The translations under genes were made by a program, and so were the position numbers. Below, in pieces: positions 21,744 through 33,427 of a stretch of DNA of 64,000 nucleotides. The notes beneath the pieces are model-generated. The model ran no database searches. It was not told the origin of the DNA and worked only from the letters and a program-made list of their open reading frames with translations. Source of the stretch: Sycon ciliatum (taxonomy: Eukaryota; Porifera; Calcarea; Leucosolenida; Sycettidae); assembly GCF_964019385.1 (NCBI RefSeq), contig NC_088645.1, forward strand, positions 33,483,302-33,547,301, read 5' to 3'. The number at the start of each line of letters is the position of its first letter. The stretch's first letter is position 1.

Positions 21744-22235
21744 GTGGTGGTGAGAAGGAGAGCTCTGTACCAGAACTTTGCAGCCTAGAGAGCGTGTGTG
21801 GGCAGGCGTGTGTTTACCGCCATACTGCCAGGTGTGTCTTTACCACCATATTTTATCAACCATAAGTACAGCTGCAGTGATGTCTTCAACTACTTCATTC
21901 TCCCGAGTCAAGCTCCGTATGAAGACATCCAAGAAGAAGATTACGTCGAAATCGAGCTATGTCGTTGCTGTGTCATCATCTTGTGCCATGCGCTACTTGA
22001 CGTACCAGCCTGCTATGCCGGATACCGCCAGCCATGCATCGACCAGGCGCTAGGCGCGAACTGATGGTGGTGGTGGTGGTGAGAAGGAGAGCTCTGTGCC
22101 AGAACTTTGCAGCCTAGGGAGCGTGTGTGGGCAGGCGTGTGTTTACCGCCATACTGCCAGGTGTGTCTTTACCACCATAGTTATCAACCATAAGTACAGC
22201 TGCAGTGGTGTCTTCAACTTCATTCTCCTAAAAGC
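21744..22235. repeat. Tandem copies of repeat R
   Basis: Two direct copies (about 21750-21925 and 22080-22235) of the R repeat, separated by about 150 bp with (GGT)n. CTACTTGA at 21993-22000 is the empty target of the hAT-type insertion found in A'. Confidence 0.6.
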
Positions 22236-22921
22236 AAGGCACGTATACATGTAACTATACGGCTAGGGGTGGTGATCGGGAACGTGGTGGACTGCGCTTG
22301 TGAGTTTCAGCTCCGTGCGTTTCTCATGAATGGAATGGTCCTTGCTACAGAGCAGGACAATGGTCTTTAGCTTATTCAAAGGTAACAGAGAAGTTCGGCA
22401 ACTCGTCAACTACTTGTTTTTGTCGGTACAATGTAGAACGAACAGTGTAGAACGAACAGGGAAAACTGACCCCGGTGATTGCAACTTATTTCGGCTTGCT
22501 TCAGAGCAGATATCCACATAGCTGATCGTATCACTTCTCAGCACTTGTGGAGAACTAACAAGTTAGCTGTGTTTCCCTTGCGCTTCAAGATGATCGTAAG
22601 AGTAAGGTCCAAATGCGAGTGATGAGAAGTTGCAGCCTTACGATGTAGGGCATGCAGGTACGAAAGGAACTTGTTGAGGTCAGCTCCCCTTGTGTACGTT
22701 TCGCCGCGAGAAACAGGACGAGCCGCAAGGTCGGTTGGCGTTTCTGGTCTCCCTGCATACGTTCAAGGCAGCAGTGAGAAAATAATTTTGGAGAAGGGAG
22801 ACAAATTATTATTTTTAGTCCACGCCGGAGATGTTGTCCAACGCAAGGACTTTGAAAAAGGTAAATGCGCATGATGCTGTACGACTGCTGTTCTTGACCG
22901 GCTAAGGGGTCAAGTAGTAGT
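22236..22921. other. No gene seen
   Basis: Only short frames without recognisable motifs. No counterpart is visible elsewhere in the window. Confidence 0.4.
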
Positions 22922-24605
22922 AGGTTTTTTCATTTTGACGCGACGAGACCATACGACGCTTGCAGATCACAGCACGAACAGTTCACCAGCCACACTCCAC
23001 GAAAGCAAGTAGTAGTACTCCTGACAAGTCTTGTTTCGTTCCATAGAGATAATAACGGGGAACTCATCAGAGGAGAAGCAGTTGTTGAATTAAGGGGTTT
23101 GGCTGAATAATGCTATTTTATAGACAAGATATTGGCGCACTGAGGTGTAAACACTCAACTAACTCACATATGTGACATATCAACACAAAAGGAATACATT
23201 GTAGTGCAGAATGGAGGTGTTCTGAACCCTACCAGACACAACTATCACAAGTGCTAAATCATTCACAATGAGAAGGAGAGGTACTACTACTGTATTTGAC
23301 GGACCTATTGAAGATGGCACAAAGAATTATGACTTCTCCTGGACCAGGAAATCTGCCATTGACCAAAGGAAGGATTTGATCTGCTGCTCGGATTTTAGCG
23401 TTAGACGCCAACCTTGCAGTCAAGATCAGGATGGATACGTCGCCTCAGCAGCCCACGGTTCTATGTCACACCCAGCAGCCTTCCTTTCACTATACCGCTG
23501 GCTGAATTTCAATTATCGACGTTTGTGAAGTATTTGTCTTGTGCCGCTAGCAATCTTCAGATGTGACGTTAGGCGTTCGTGATGATTTGTTGGCTTTCAC
23601 TGGGCGTCTACTTTTCACCTATCTTTGTCACTACCTCAATACCATCAATTTGTGACGTGTAAACTAGCGCAACCTATTCCTGTGTACCTCTCCTTCTCAT
23701 TGTGAATGATTTAGCACTTGTGATAGTTGTGTCTGGTAGGGTTCAGAACACCTCCATTCTGCACTATTCCTTTTGTGTTGACATGTCACATATGTGAGTT
23801 AGTTGAGTGTTTACACCTCAGTGCGCCAATATCTTGTCTATAAAATAGCATTATTCAGCCAAACCCCTTCATTCAACAACTGCTTCTCCTCTGATGAGTT
23901 CCCCGTTATTATCTCTATGGAACGAAACAAGACTTGTCAGGAGTACTACTTGCTTTCGTGGAGTGTGGCTGGTGAACTGTTCGTGCTGTGATCTGCAAGC
24001 GCCGTATGGTCTCGTCGGGTCAAAATGAAAAACCTACTACTACTGTATTTGACGGACCTATTGAACATGGCACAAAGAATTATGACTTCTCCTGGACCAG
24101 GAAATCTGCCATTGACCAAAGGAAGGATTTGATCTGCTGCTCGGATTTTAGCGTTAGACGCCAACCTCGCAGTCAAGATCAGGATGGATACGTCGCCTCA
24201 GCAGCCCACGGTTCTATGTCACACCCAGCAGCCTTCCTTTCACTATACCGCAGGGTTGAATTTCAATTATCGAGGTTTGTGAAGTATTTGTCTTGTGCCG
24301 CTAGCAATCTTCAGATGTGACGTTAGACGTTCGTGATGATTTGTTGGCTTTCACTTGGCGTCTACTTTTCACCTATCTTTGTCACTACCTCAGTACCATT
24401 TGTGACGTGTAAACTAGCGCAACCTATCCCTGTGTACCTCTCCTTCTCATTGTGAATTATTTAGCACTTGTGATAGTTGTGTCTGGTAGGGTTCAGAACA
24501 CCTCCATTCTGCACTATTCCTTTTTGTGTTGATATGTCACATATGTGAGTTAGTTGAGTGTTTACACCTCAGTGTGCCAATATCTTGTCTATAAAATAGC
24601 ATTAT
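22922..24605. repeat. Long inverted repeat with duplicated core
   Basis: Arms 22922-23282 and 23690-24040 are inverted copies of about 355 bp. The 400-bp core (from TACTGTATTTGACGGACC) recurs directly after the right arm (24037-24420), followed by a partial arm to 24605. A further partial arm lies at 25997-26235. Arms and core are over 95% alike by eye. Probably a foldback transposon. Confidence 0.8.
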
Positions 24606-25996
24606 TCCCGTAGCTATGCAGAAGACGTTACTTCAGTAACGTCTGGCGCTAGCCAGGGTCCACACCGCTTTAATTTGGTGTTTGTGTGTTTGTTTGTTTG
24701 TTTGTTTGTTTGTTTGTTTGTTTGTGTCACGGCTGGAGCTATCCCGTATCTGTCCCGTATCTGTCCCGTATCTGTGACTACAAAGGCTCTACAGGATTGT
24801 ACATAACAGCTGTCCACAATATTTGCGGGCTCCTGTATCTGTCCTGTACCGTACCAATATTCGTCGTATTATGTATACGACTCCCTGATGTAGAGGGAGA
24901 TTTGGAAAGAAATAGGGAGACGAGGAGGAAATTAAATTAGAATAGACGCCGAATAGGTGATAGGATGCGTCCGCATTAACATACATATACTTTGGAAGAG
25001 AGATCCTGTCGTCTCCAAAATAAGCGTGAACGAGCGATTCAGCGCCGGTCACAGGAAACGTCGGAAGAGAGATCCCGTCGACTCCAGAACCCCCGTGATC
25101 GGCACAGTTCGCCGGTCCCAGGAAACGTCAGGACAGACATCCCGTCGAGTCCAGAACGCCCGTGATCGGCAGAGTCTAAGCCGGTCCCAGTGAACGTCAG
25201 GACAGACGTCCCGTCGACGCGCAGAAAAACTAAAACTGCAGCCTCTTTTGCCGTCGGACAGGATACGTATTATAGGAGACTGTAAAGTTATGTAATGTCC
25301 AAATTTCCACGTGAGCAGCAGGTCACTCGCGTTGATTTTTCGACGTGCGAGCCAAATAACGCGAGCTGAACTTTCGCGTTGCAGACATCCGGTCGACGCG
25401 CAGAAAAACTAAATCTGCAGACTCTTTTGCCGTCGGACAGGATACGTATTTTAGGAGACTGCTAATTTATGTAATGTGCTCCACAGGCAACCATGCATTA
25501 GGCGTCGTCATTGGCTCAACAGGTCAATGTACATGTATTACTTCAAAAAGGCCAGAAAATCCGATTACTGTATTAAAATCAACTAATTTTCGCTGGCGAT
25601 TTAATTTCACTGATTTCGCCGCTTGGTACCAACCGGCCAAAGTAAATCGCAGGCCAAAGTTTGTCATAGGCAAATGATGCATGATTGAGCAATGGATGCA
25701 TGTGAGAGCAAAAATACCGATCGATTTCAAATTTGACGTGAAATTGCGCGTCACGTCGGAAATAACGTGCATCTTAACCTCTTTAATAGAGAGGTTTCTA
25801 TTTCTCATCGGCCAAAATTTGTTGATTTACAGTATAAGGAGATAAAAAGAAAAGAATAAGCAAACCAAAAGTAGATGATTATTAGAGAAATAACAATCCG
25901 CAATAAATTCTGCAAATACTTTTGCCTCAGTTCTTATAACATGTACGATGAGCTAGGCAAAAAAGCATAAAAGCATAGCGTAGGGCCCTGAGCTTC
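24606..25996. repeat. Microsatellite, tandem repeats, no gene
   Basis: 24623-24642 is GACGTTACT-TC-AGTAACGTC. 24686-24725 is (GTTT)n. CCCGTATCTGT is repeated three times near 24742-24776. 24997-25200 holds three diverged units of about 67 bp (CCCGTCGACTCCAGAAC). A segment with ACGCGCAGAAAAACTAAA is duplicated at 25215 and 25395. 25450-25996 shows nothing. Confidence 0.6.
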
Positions 25997-26585
25997 CAAG
26001 CTCTCTCGTTCAGCTAAACCCCTTCATTCAACAACTGCTTCTCCTCTGATGAGTTCCCCGTTATTATCTCTATGGAACGAAACAAGACATGTCAGGAGTA
26101 CTACTACTTGCTTTCGTGGAGTGTGGCTGGTGAACTGTTCGTGCTGTGATCTGCAAGCGCCGTATGGTCTCGTCGGGTCAAAATGAAAAACCTACTACTA
26201 CTGTATTTTACGGACCTATTGAAGATGGCACAAAGAATTAAGGGGTCAAGATCGACTGTCCTTGACCGCTTATTCTGGCCTCTCATTGGCCGTCACCTGG
26301 CAACAAGCACGTGCCATGTATGCACAAGCGATAGTAGCGTGTGGTGCTACGACCAAGTCGCTTACACAGCGAGCCCACTTATCCTACGGATCAGCGTCGC
26401 TGTCAGTATAATACTTAACACAATACCAACTTACGTACATGTACATGGACTTCAAAGTAGAACTGAACATGAAGCCATGTCGACAACACTATGATTGTAC
26501 ATACATCAAAGTAACCAGCATAGTACTTTCACGTTCCACAGCTACAACGCTTCCATCAAGTAGTCTCCTACCAATACTACTGAGG
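25997..26585. other. Partial foldback arm and upstream flank of gene B
   Basis: 25997-26235 is a third partial copy of the foldback arm and core. From about 26437 the sequence is the conserved F-box upstream region. Confidence 0.55.
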
Positions 26586-26689
26586 TATAAGTCAGAGCTC
26601 TCAAAATTTACAAACAGCCAGTTGACTCGCCAAATCTGCGGCCGGGTTCAGTTTTCTTCCTCCGAGACATTGTTTATCTGAAAGAGAAC
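26586..26689 (+). promoter_or_regulatory. Putative core promoter and 5' UTR, gene B
   Basis: TATAAG at 26586-26591, then a leader conserved with the other three genes up to the ATG at 26690. Confidence 0.45.
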
Positions 26690-26857
26690 ATGGCGACGGA
26701 ACCAGTCGAGAACGAACTGGATTGTGTTCTAGAGGATGTATGGATTGAAGTTCTGTTACCTTTGCTATCCATTCGCGACATCTTTCAACTCTGTGCTGTC
26801 AACAGGCGCATCCAAGACCTGTTGCTGAACGAGCGAACGTTTAGACGTCTCTGTCAG
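26690..26857 (+). CDS. F-box gene B, exon 1
   Basis: 56 codons. The F-box differs from type A at D20E, M25L, G39R, R42Q, K47N and C49R, leaving the hydrophobic core intact (VWIEVLLPLLSIRDIFQLC). It ends CAG|GTGAGT in phase 0. The intron to 30072 is 3.2 kb. Acidic N-terminus MATEPVENELD as in all copies. Probable SKP1-binding module. Confidence 0.85.
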
Positions 26858-28370
26858 GTGAGTAGTAATGTACAGGATTCGTGTGTTCGTGTGTTTGGAG
26901 AAATTTGGTTTCAAGTAGAGTCAGTATCCTCTAAAGCATACCGATCACTTCGTGTATATAATTCGATGTATCACATGCGCTTGTACATGTAGAAGATAGG
27001 GTCCTCACTCGTTAGAAAACATCTCTGGCCGCGTATGTCTAGCAGCTATCCATCAGCACTCGACCGAAGGCCGGTAATTTTCTTAGATTGACTTAGATTA
27101 AGTTGTGGCTGCTGGAGACAATAAAAGTATCGGCAAGTATGTACAGTTGTCCGTTTATTAGATATGGCGATCTTCCGCTGCATACGGAAATTGTACCTGA
27201 ACTCAAACCCAGTCATTCCAGGGTACATAGGGGTTTCTTTATACAGAGTCCGTTTTAGACTCCAGTTGGCGGCAGTCCCGGTGGGAACGACTCGTTGGTG
27301 GCAATAAAACATCATTCGGCTGAAAGGATTGAACAAATAAATACACAGGAAAATGCACAACAGAAGAGCAAGGACACTCAAGGCTTGGTTGCTGCTACTT
27401 CAAGTTTCATGCTCACGCAATCATCAGGCACCGGCACTCTGGGTACATCCTCCGGTACAAAGCAAAATGTAAAATTCAGGTGGACTTGCAAGGGCAGTGC
27501 GAGCAACTGAACAAATACAATCAAATATTTTTCATGCTAGTCTTCATGGCTGTCAAACTTCGAGTTTTGTAATGTTACGCTCAGTGCCTGATACAAATTA
27601 AGTGTTGTTGCTACAAGATGAAAAGTACATTGGCTGTTTCATGTACGCAAAAGCAGCAGCAAATTGAATACAGTAGCAACGAGCCACCCTAATTAAAATC
27701 ATAAGTGAAAAGACAACCAAATTATTCACATGACATACAATTAGTCCCTTTGTCAGTCTCAAGTGGCGCAGCAGTTCGGATCCAGTTGGCCAACGTGGGG
27801 CCATGCATCATATGGATGTTAAATGTGATGATTGGTAAACAACAGAGAGAAACAGAAAACATTTTTTAAATATCGATCATAGGAACCACGAGAGGGTTTG
27901 GAGGAAAATAGGAACGAAATAACTCCAACACACACCCGAGAAACATTACAAATCAAGGATCTTAGGCTGGATAGCTGCCGAGCCAGGAAGAACAGAGATG
28001 GTATGCTCTGATTCTAGTATAACATTGTATTATTCAATACTTTTGCGACTACAGCCGATTACCATTTATACCTTTCGGAGGAAGAGGTTGTTTCGACTTC
28101 TGCGATAGTTTAAATTATGCGTGGCTACCTACACGGTAGCTGGCACGCATCCTGCAGACTTGACTTGCACTAAACTGACTTACTATTGCCATCCAGAGCA
28201 CACAAGACGTCCAGCAAACAGTCCACTCAGAGAACTTAAAAGAATGCACTACCGTACTTGCTCAATACACAGTGTATGGGGGAGTTCACACCTCATCAGC
28301 TGAGCTTGAGTAGGCTTATGGAATTTGTGCTTCGTCAGCACTGAATAATGTAATGCTTTCTGCACCGAAC
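26858..28370. other. 5' part of intron, gene B
   Basis: No confirmed exon. AATAAA words near 27118 and 27303 could end an intron-retained transcript. Short frames at 27046-27381 (minus) and 27295-27510 (+) are shared with B' but lie in a recent duplication, so their survival is not evidence of coding. 28110-28320 is the 240-bp intron repeat. Confidence 0.4.
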
Positions 28371-28925
28371 CATCTCTAGCAATGCTAACTTCAGCATCAC
28401 TCCGTATCAAGGTTAACAAACCTCTCTAGCGATGCTAACTTCAGCAACACTCCGTATCAAGGTTAACAAACATCTCTAGCAATGCTAACTTCAGCAACAC
28501 TCCGTATCAAGGTTAACAAACATCTCTAGCGATGCGAACGTCAGCAACACGCCGTATCAAGGTTAACCAACATCTCTAGCAATGCAAACATCAGCAACAC
28601 TCCGTATCAAGGTTAACAAACATCTCTAGCGATGCTAACTTCAGCAACACTCCGTATCAAGGTTAACAAACATCTCTAGCGGTGTTTGCTTCAGCAACAC
28701 TCCGTATCAAGGTTAACAAACATCTCTCGCGATGCTAACTTCAGCAACACTCCGTATCAAGGTTAACAAACATCGCCAGCGATGCTAACTTTAGCAACAC
28801 TCCGTATCAAGGTTAACAATCATCTCTAGCAATGCTAACTTCAGCAACACTCCGTATCAAGGTTAACAAACATCTCTATCGATGCTAACTTCAGCAACAC
28901 TCCGTATCAAGGTTAACAAACATCT
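28371..28925. repeat. 50-bp minisatellite (B)
   Basis: About 11 units, for example TCAGCAACACTCCGTATCAA then GGTTAACAAACATCTCTAGC then (A/G)ATGCTAACT. Units differ by a few substitutions with no spacers, so this is not a CRISPR. A and A' hold one unit at the equivalent place. Confidence 0.95.
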
Positions 28926-29072
28926 CGTGAACTCCATATATCACGGTAAGTTAGTGTCGCTCAGTTTGCAGGAAAAATGCGAGTTTCTATGTAGGGCCGC
29001 GACACACAATTCCCAATGATATTTGTACTGGTAAAAATGTATGCTGTAATAAACATAATGACCAAGAAACTG

Positions 29073-29512
29073 CTCAAATCTGTGGACAGCAGCTGTTTCG
29101 CTCTGCTAGAGCTCCTCAGCACAGATTAGAGGACCGAAGCGCAGCTCTTCGCAATGAAATACGTTTCCGTGAAGCAAAGCATTATTATAAAGAGCTGCAA
29201 ACCCCGCCGAGAATGCTCGAAATGCTCCAAGAGCAGTGAGCGTTGCACAAGGCGAGTGGCAAGGGTTCGCGCTAAGGAGAGAGTTCTCAACCTAACGACA
29301 TTGCTGAGGCTGGGGAGCATAATACTCAAATCTGTGGACAGCAATTGTTTCGCTCTGTTAGAGCTCCTCAGCACAGTTCAGTGGACCGAAATGCAGCTCT
29401 TCACAATAAAATACGTTTCCGTGAAGCAAAGCATTTTATAAAGAGCTGAAAACCCCGCCAAGAGTGCTCAAAATGCTCCAAGAGCAGTGAGCGTTGCACA
29501 GGGCGAGCCAGA
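29073..29512. repeat. 252-bp tandem duplication (B)
   Basis: Two units start at 29073 and 29325 (CTCAAATCTGTGGACAGCA). The second is partial. One frame reads RSAALRNEIRFREAKHYYKEL in unit 1 and similar in unit 2, but stops interrupt it. Also at 40034 and 40286 in B', with the same 252-bp period. Confidence 0.8.
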
Positions 29513-30072
29513 AACTACAAATTACACCATGATGTCCACTAACACTACCCGTTACTTGACACCCATCTCATGTGATAACATTGCATGACACTGACCCGTA
29601 TAGTACTGACGTTCTCCAAATAACTTGCTATCAGGTCCAGTACTTCGTGGATGCGTACTCCAACAGCCTACAAACTTGTGCTAAGTTGTAGTGATCACAT
29701 AGGAGGCGGAGGTGAGCGAAACCGCGATGGTCACGAGCTGAAAGTCTCAGCTATGAAGGAGGTTGGCGGATCTACATGATTGTCGATAACAATCCTTGCG
29801 AGACAATACACCTTCAAACTAATATTCAAGGACGCATAGTACCATACCACAAAGGGTTTGTGGCTCTGAAGATTCAAAGATTTAATCGGAGAGAAAGCTA
29901 AGCGAACATGAACGATGCAAAGTGGAACACCTCACAGTATTGTTCTTGGACTATGAGAATTTAGATGAACAATAAGCAACAAAAACAAGCACCATTCTCA
30001 AACGACGATCGTTCCGACGCGTATACTTAAGCTTATTTTCCGTTGTTTGGTTGTTTTTGTCCATGCATGCAG

Positions 30073-31179
30073 CAACGTTATCAACTCAGTCCTTCTTTGA
30101 ACACGTCCTACATCAGTGCTGCGAAAACCCTCTACATGTCCATTTCCGTAGTTGGTGTGGACACAAACCTTCTGTGGGATATCTGCTGGTTTTCTCCTAG
30201 AGATTTTTGTGGCAAAGGTCTTCTTTCAAGTACATCCCGATTCCAAATCCACCTACACCGATCTCAATTGCTTGTCCAACTATCGAGCTTAGCATTAACG
30301 CTACATGAAACGTCGGGTCATGCCATTCATTGGAACAAGGCCGGGTTATTGCTCCATCGCCAGGAGCTGACCGCAGATAACGTTACTGCCTGGCTACCGG
30401 CTGAAATGAAGTCTGTTCTTGGTGGGACACTAGAAAATGTGACGAAATTGCTACACGAACGTTTCGACTCGCATGAACGGTTCCAGCAAGCGCTTTTAGG
30501 TAGGCTGGAGCAAGATGTTCAAAAGCTGCTACCTCACTTGCATTTGGCCTACCGCTGCAGCAGACTTATCGAGCTTGCACACTGCTTTCATAGCGCTGTA
30601 GCCAGAGACCCAACAATGTACTCAACAATGGTACGGGATACGAGTTACGGAACTTTCTTTCCGCACCCATTGTGCACATGTACCTGGACCCATCACCACG
30701 ACCTCCATTGGAAAAGTGTCTATGAATTCAGGTTTACTCCAGAGCATGACATACATGTACTTGGGACCAGGAGCTGGATTAACGTGACCGGTCAACTTTT
30801 ACAAGATCATTCCGTTATGAAGCTCCTGATCACGGGAGATCTTCGAACCTCCCAGATGAACGATTACTTCGAAGCTGTCACTGAGTACAACAAAATCTGG
30901 AAGGATTTGCCGGTTTCCACTCGCCCCAGTCTTGCAGTTATACACAATGAGTTGGGACTGTTTCTACTGTCATCAACATCAGCTTCGGACTCTAGGAAGG
31001 AATATACGAAAATGGAATTGGTGAACGCCATGGTAATGTTTGGCAAGAATCTTGCTGACGGAGCCACCAGCAAATGCGACCAGACTGACCAACATGTCAC
31101 GGCCAACGAGGGTAGCCCTCCAAGAAGCAGCAAGGGACGCCACGAGGAGGAAGAGAATGACTTGGATGAAGAAGACTAG
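30073..31179 (+). CDS. F-box gene B, exon 2
   Basis: 368 codons plus TAG, acceptor TGCATGCAG, phase 0, giving a protein of about 424 aa. It shares with type A the start QRYQLSPSLNTSYISAAK, the block GGTLENVTKLLHERFDSHE, AYRCSRLIELAHCFHS, and SQMNDYFEAVTEYNKIW to ELVNAMVMFGKNL. The middle differs more. The tail is different: basic/serine SPPRSSKGRH then acidic EEEENDLDEED. Directly after TAG the frame stays open for 28 more codons (31180-31263). Domain not recognised. Confidence 0.8.
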   Translation, partial: QRYQLSPSLNTSYISAAKTLYMSISVVGVDTNLLWDICWFSPRDFCGKGLLSSTSRFQIHLHRSQLLVQLSSLALTLHETSGHAIHWNKAGLLLHRQELTADNVTAWLPAEMKSVLGGTLENVTKLLHERFDSHERFQQALLGRLEQDVQKLLPHLHLAYRCSRLIELAHCFHSAVARDPTMYSTMVRDTSYGTFFPHPLCTCTWTHHHDLHWKSVYEFRFTPEHDIHVLGTRSWINVTGQLLQDHSVMKLLITGDLRTSQMNDYFEAVTEYNKIWKDLPVSTRPSLAVIHNELGLFLLSSTSASDSRKEYTKMELVNAMVMFGKNLADGATSKCDQTDQHVTANEGSPPRSSKGRHEEEENDLDEED

Positions 31180-31266
31180 GAATCTACCACAGCTGGTGAT
31201 GGTGCTGCGCATGGTGATGATTGTGACGGTAATTACGACGACGACCAAAACCAGGATGTAGGATGA
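31180..31266 (+). other. In-frame extension after the TAG of gene B
   Basis: 28 codons then TGA, reading ESTTAGDGAAHGDDCDGNYD and DDQNQDVG. It continues the acidic character of the tail. The same in B' with one conservative change (D to E). It could be stop readthrough, or an ancestral longer C-terminus lost by a recent TAG. Confidence 0.5.
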
Positions 31267-31538
31267 AAGAATTCGGCGATACACAAGCAGACATTAATTA
31301 TTTTGTTGTTCAATATGAAGTGGTGTACAGTCTATGCGGACTCCTAGTTTAGTGTTCTACAGCAAGCGAGCAATTTGAGAAAGCTGCAACTCAAGATAAG
31401 TGTTCGAGGCCAGGGATACATTCACATAGGCGGTCCTGGCCCTGGCTTTTATGTATGTGTACAGATAGGAAATGTTACTGCACACACACACACACAGTTC
31501 CAAGTACGTCACACTTGCTGAAACGTTGTATAATTAGA
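31267..31538. other. 3' flank of gene B
   Basis: Contains CCAGGGATACATTC...CCTGGCCCTGG and a (CA)n tract near 31482-31496. No gene. The same as 43379-43650. Confidence 0.4.
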
Positions 31539-33427
31539 CTAGCAGCACCCCCGCCAGCGTTGCCTGGCCGAATGTGGCATGCGGGTGAAGCAAGTACATG
31601 AACAGCACACGTGCTCAGCACGTGGTGGTGGCCAGACCGCTGAAGTCCTGGTGAGGGAGGTTCTTCATCGTAGGAAGGAGAAGGAGGGACGTATGTTACG
31701 CCTTCGGGAGGCTGCACGGGTGTTTGCAGTGCATGAACTCTGGCCAGTCGTCCCCGTACGCAAAATGCGTACGCATTCGGATCTACCGTACATTTCCTCG
31801 TGTTTTGGGCGAACCTGAGCGGTACGACGCTGTCGAATTGGGCCTGAATTTGCCCTGAACCAGCCGCTATCGAAGTAAAATTAGGTGTTTTGAAGACCAC
31901 ACGGGAACAGCAGTGCCATGTCTTCTTTCCTGCGTCGTTTGTTTGAAAATCGGAGTGTTTTTGAGCTCGTAGTTTCGTCTTCGTTGTGGAATGGCCGTGC
32001 GTACATTCTCCTTGGAATTACCAAAGTCACACCCCGTTTCTTACATTACCAGGAGTTTTGCCGGCAGCCACGATAGTTTTTATCCCTGCTTCCATACATC
32101 CTTTCATTGAATAGCCAAACGAAACTTTGTGGCGCGCCTTAGTTTTTTGTGGCGCGGGGGTCTCAAGTTTGTCACTTCGAGTTGTACACAACAGCCACAT
32201 CATCTCAAAGGACCAAAAACACCAAGTGAGCAAAGTATTTCAACGTTGCGATTTTGCCTGACCTACTGTGAAGATGGAGACTTCTACTCGGTAGCAGATA
32301 CTCGTATCAATAAGCTGGGAGGGAGAGCGTGGCGAGTAAAATGTTGGGATGAAAAGAGCCACATTCTCTCTCGGAAAAGTCGTCGTTCTCACACACGTAC
32401 ACTTGCTCTACCCAGATCTGCCAGAAGGCTAGATTTTGCATGCACGTGCGAGATTCGCATCCGCCGCGCACATAGCCAGAGTCGAAATATTTGTACTCTC
32501 GGATTTGCCGCCATCTTGACGAGTGGCCGCTGCGAAACACCCGTGGCTGGTCAGGGTTGTCCATCACCTGGTGGCGGATGAAGCGGCTCAAAAAATTCAA
32601 AAACTTACGAACAAAAGTGCGATGCGCTCTTCACTGCAGATCAGATGCAGAGTGCAGTCAGTGCAGATCTTTTGTATCCTTTTGTTGCAGATGTTTCTAT
32701 TTGCAGAGAACGGTTCACGTGGTCCGCAGCGCTTGTGCGGCTGCTAGTGCTACCTATGGCCTAGGCTAGGTGGCTACATGATTCGCACGCTTCGCGTGCT
32801 CAGTGCTTCTGCGCGCGGCTGCTACTGCTACTCGTACTGATCGTGTCTGCTATAGTATAAGTATAAGCGCTACCACCGTAGAAATAAAACATCCGAAGGA
32901 AATACGACAATTTTACTGCGTCTGTAGCTTGTGTTGTAGCGCACCCATGTTCTGAATTCCTGCTGGGTGGGTCAAGCCAGACTCTCTTCCCTGTTCCATC
33001 GCCTCTCCAAAAGTATATTCTGACATTGTTGAGATTTACAGATGAGAAATTGCACACCTGTCAAATCGTTTCTGATTCGAGCACTCGGGTCTACGTACCT
33101 AGTACCTACACTGTTCGCACGCTTCGCGTGCTCAGCACGTGGTGGTGGCTACACGATTCGAACGCTTCGCGTGCTCAGTGCTTCTGTAGCTGTGGCTGCT
33201 TCCGCTAGCTACACGATTCGCACGCTTCGCGTGCTCAGTCAGTGCTTCTGCGGCCGCTAGCTACACTGTGCTACACTGTTCGCACGCTTCGCGTGCTCAG
33301 GGCAGCGCTGCTCCGCAGCGCTTCAGCGTGACACAAAAACACACGTCACAGGTGCCTCTTCTTTATAAGGAGCGTGACACACACACACACAGACACACGT
33401 CACAGGTGCCTCTCTTTTATAAGTAAA
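31539..33427. other. 1.9-kb segment present only in B
   Basis: In B' the flanks ATAATTAG and ATGTTATTG join directly. The last 700 bp contain at least five copies of the word CGCACGCTTCGCGTGCTCAG or close variants (32780, 33117, 33160, 33212, 33279), which itself contains the palindrome CGCACGCTTCGCGTG-like core. It ends with two copies of ACACACGTCACAGGTGCCTC (about 33335 and 33392). No terminal inverted repeats or transposase. Minus frame 31900-31475 (about 140 aa, proline-rich) is not recognised. Confidence 0.6.

Noticed and set aside
28371-28925. Regular 50-bp repeats resembling a CRISPR array
   Set aside because: There are no unique spacers. The whole 50-bp unit repeats with scattered substitutions, in an intron of a eukaryotic gene.
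30043-30072. Independent start of the C-terminal exons at an in-frame TTG/ATG before QQRYQLS
   Set aside because: The bases form a pyrimidine-rich acceptor ending CAG in all four copies and are phase-compatible with the F-box exon.
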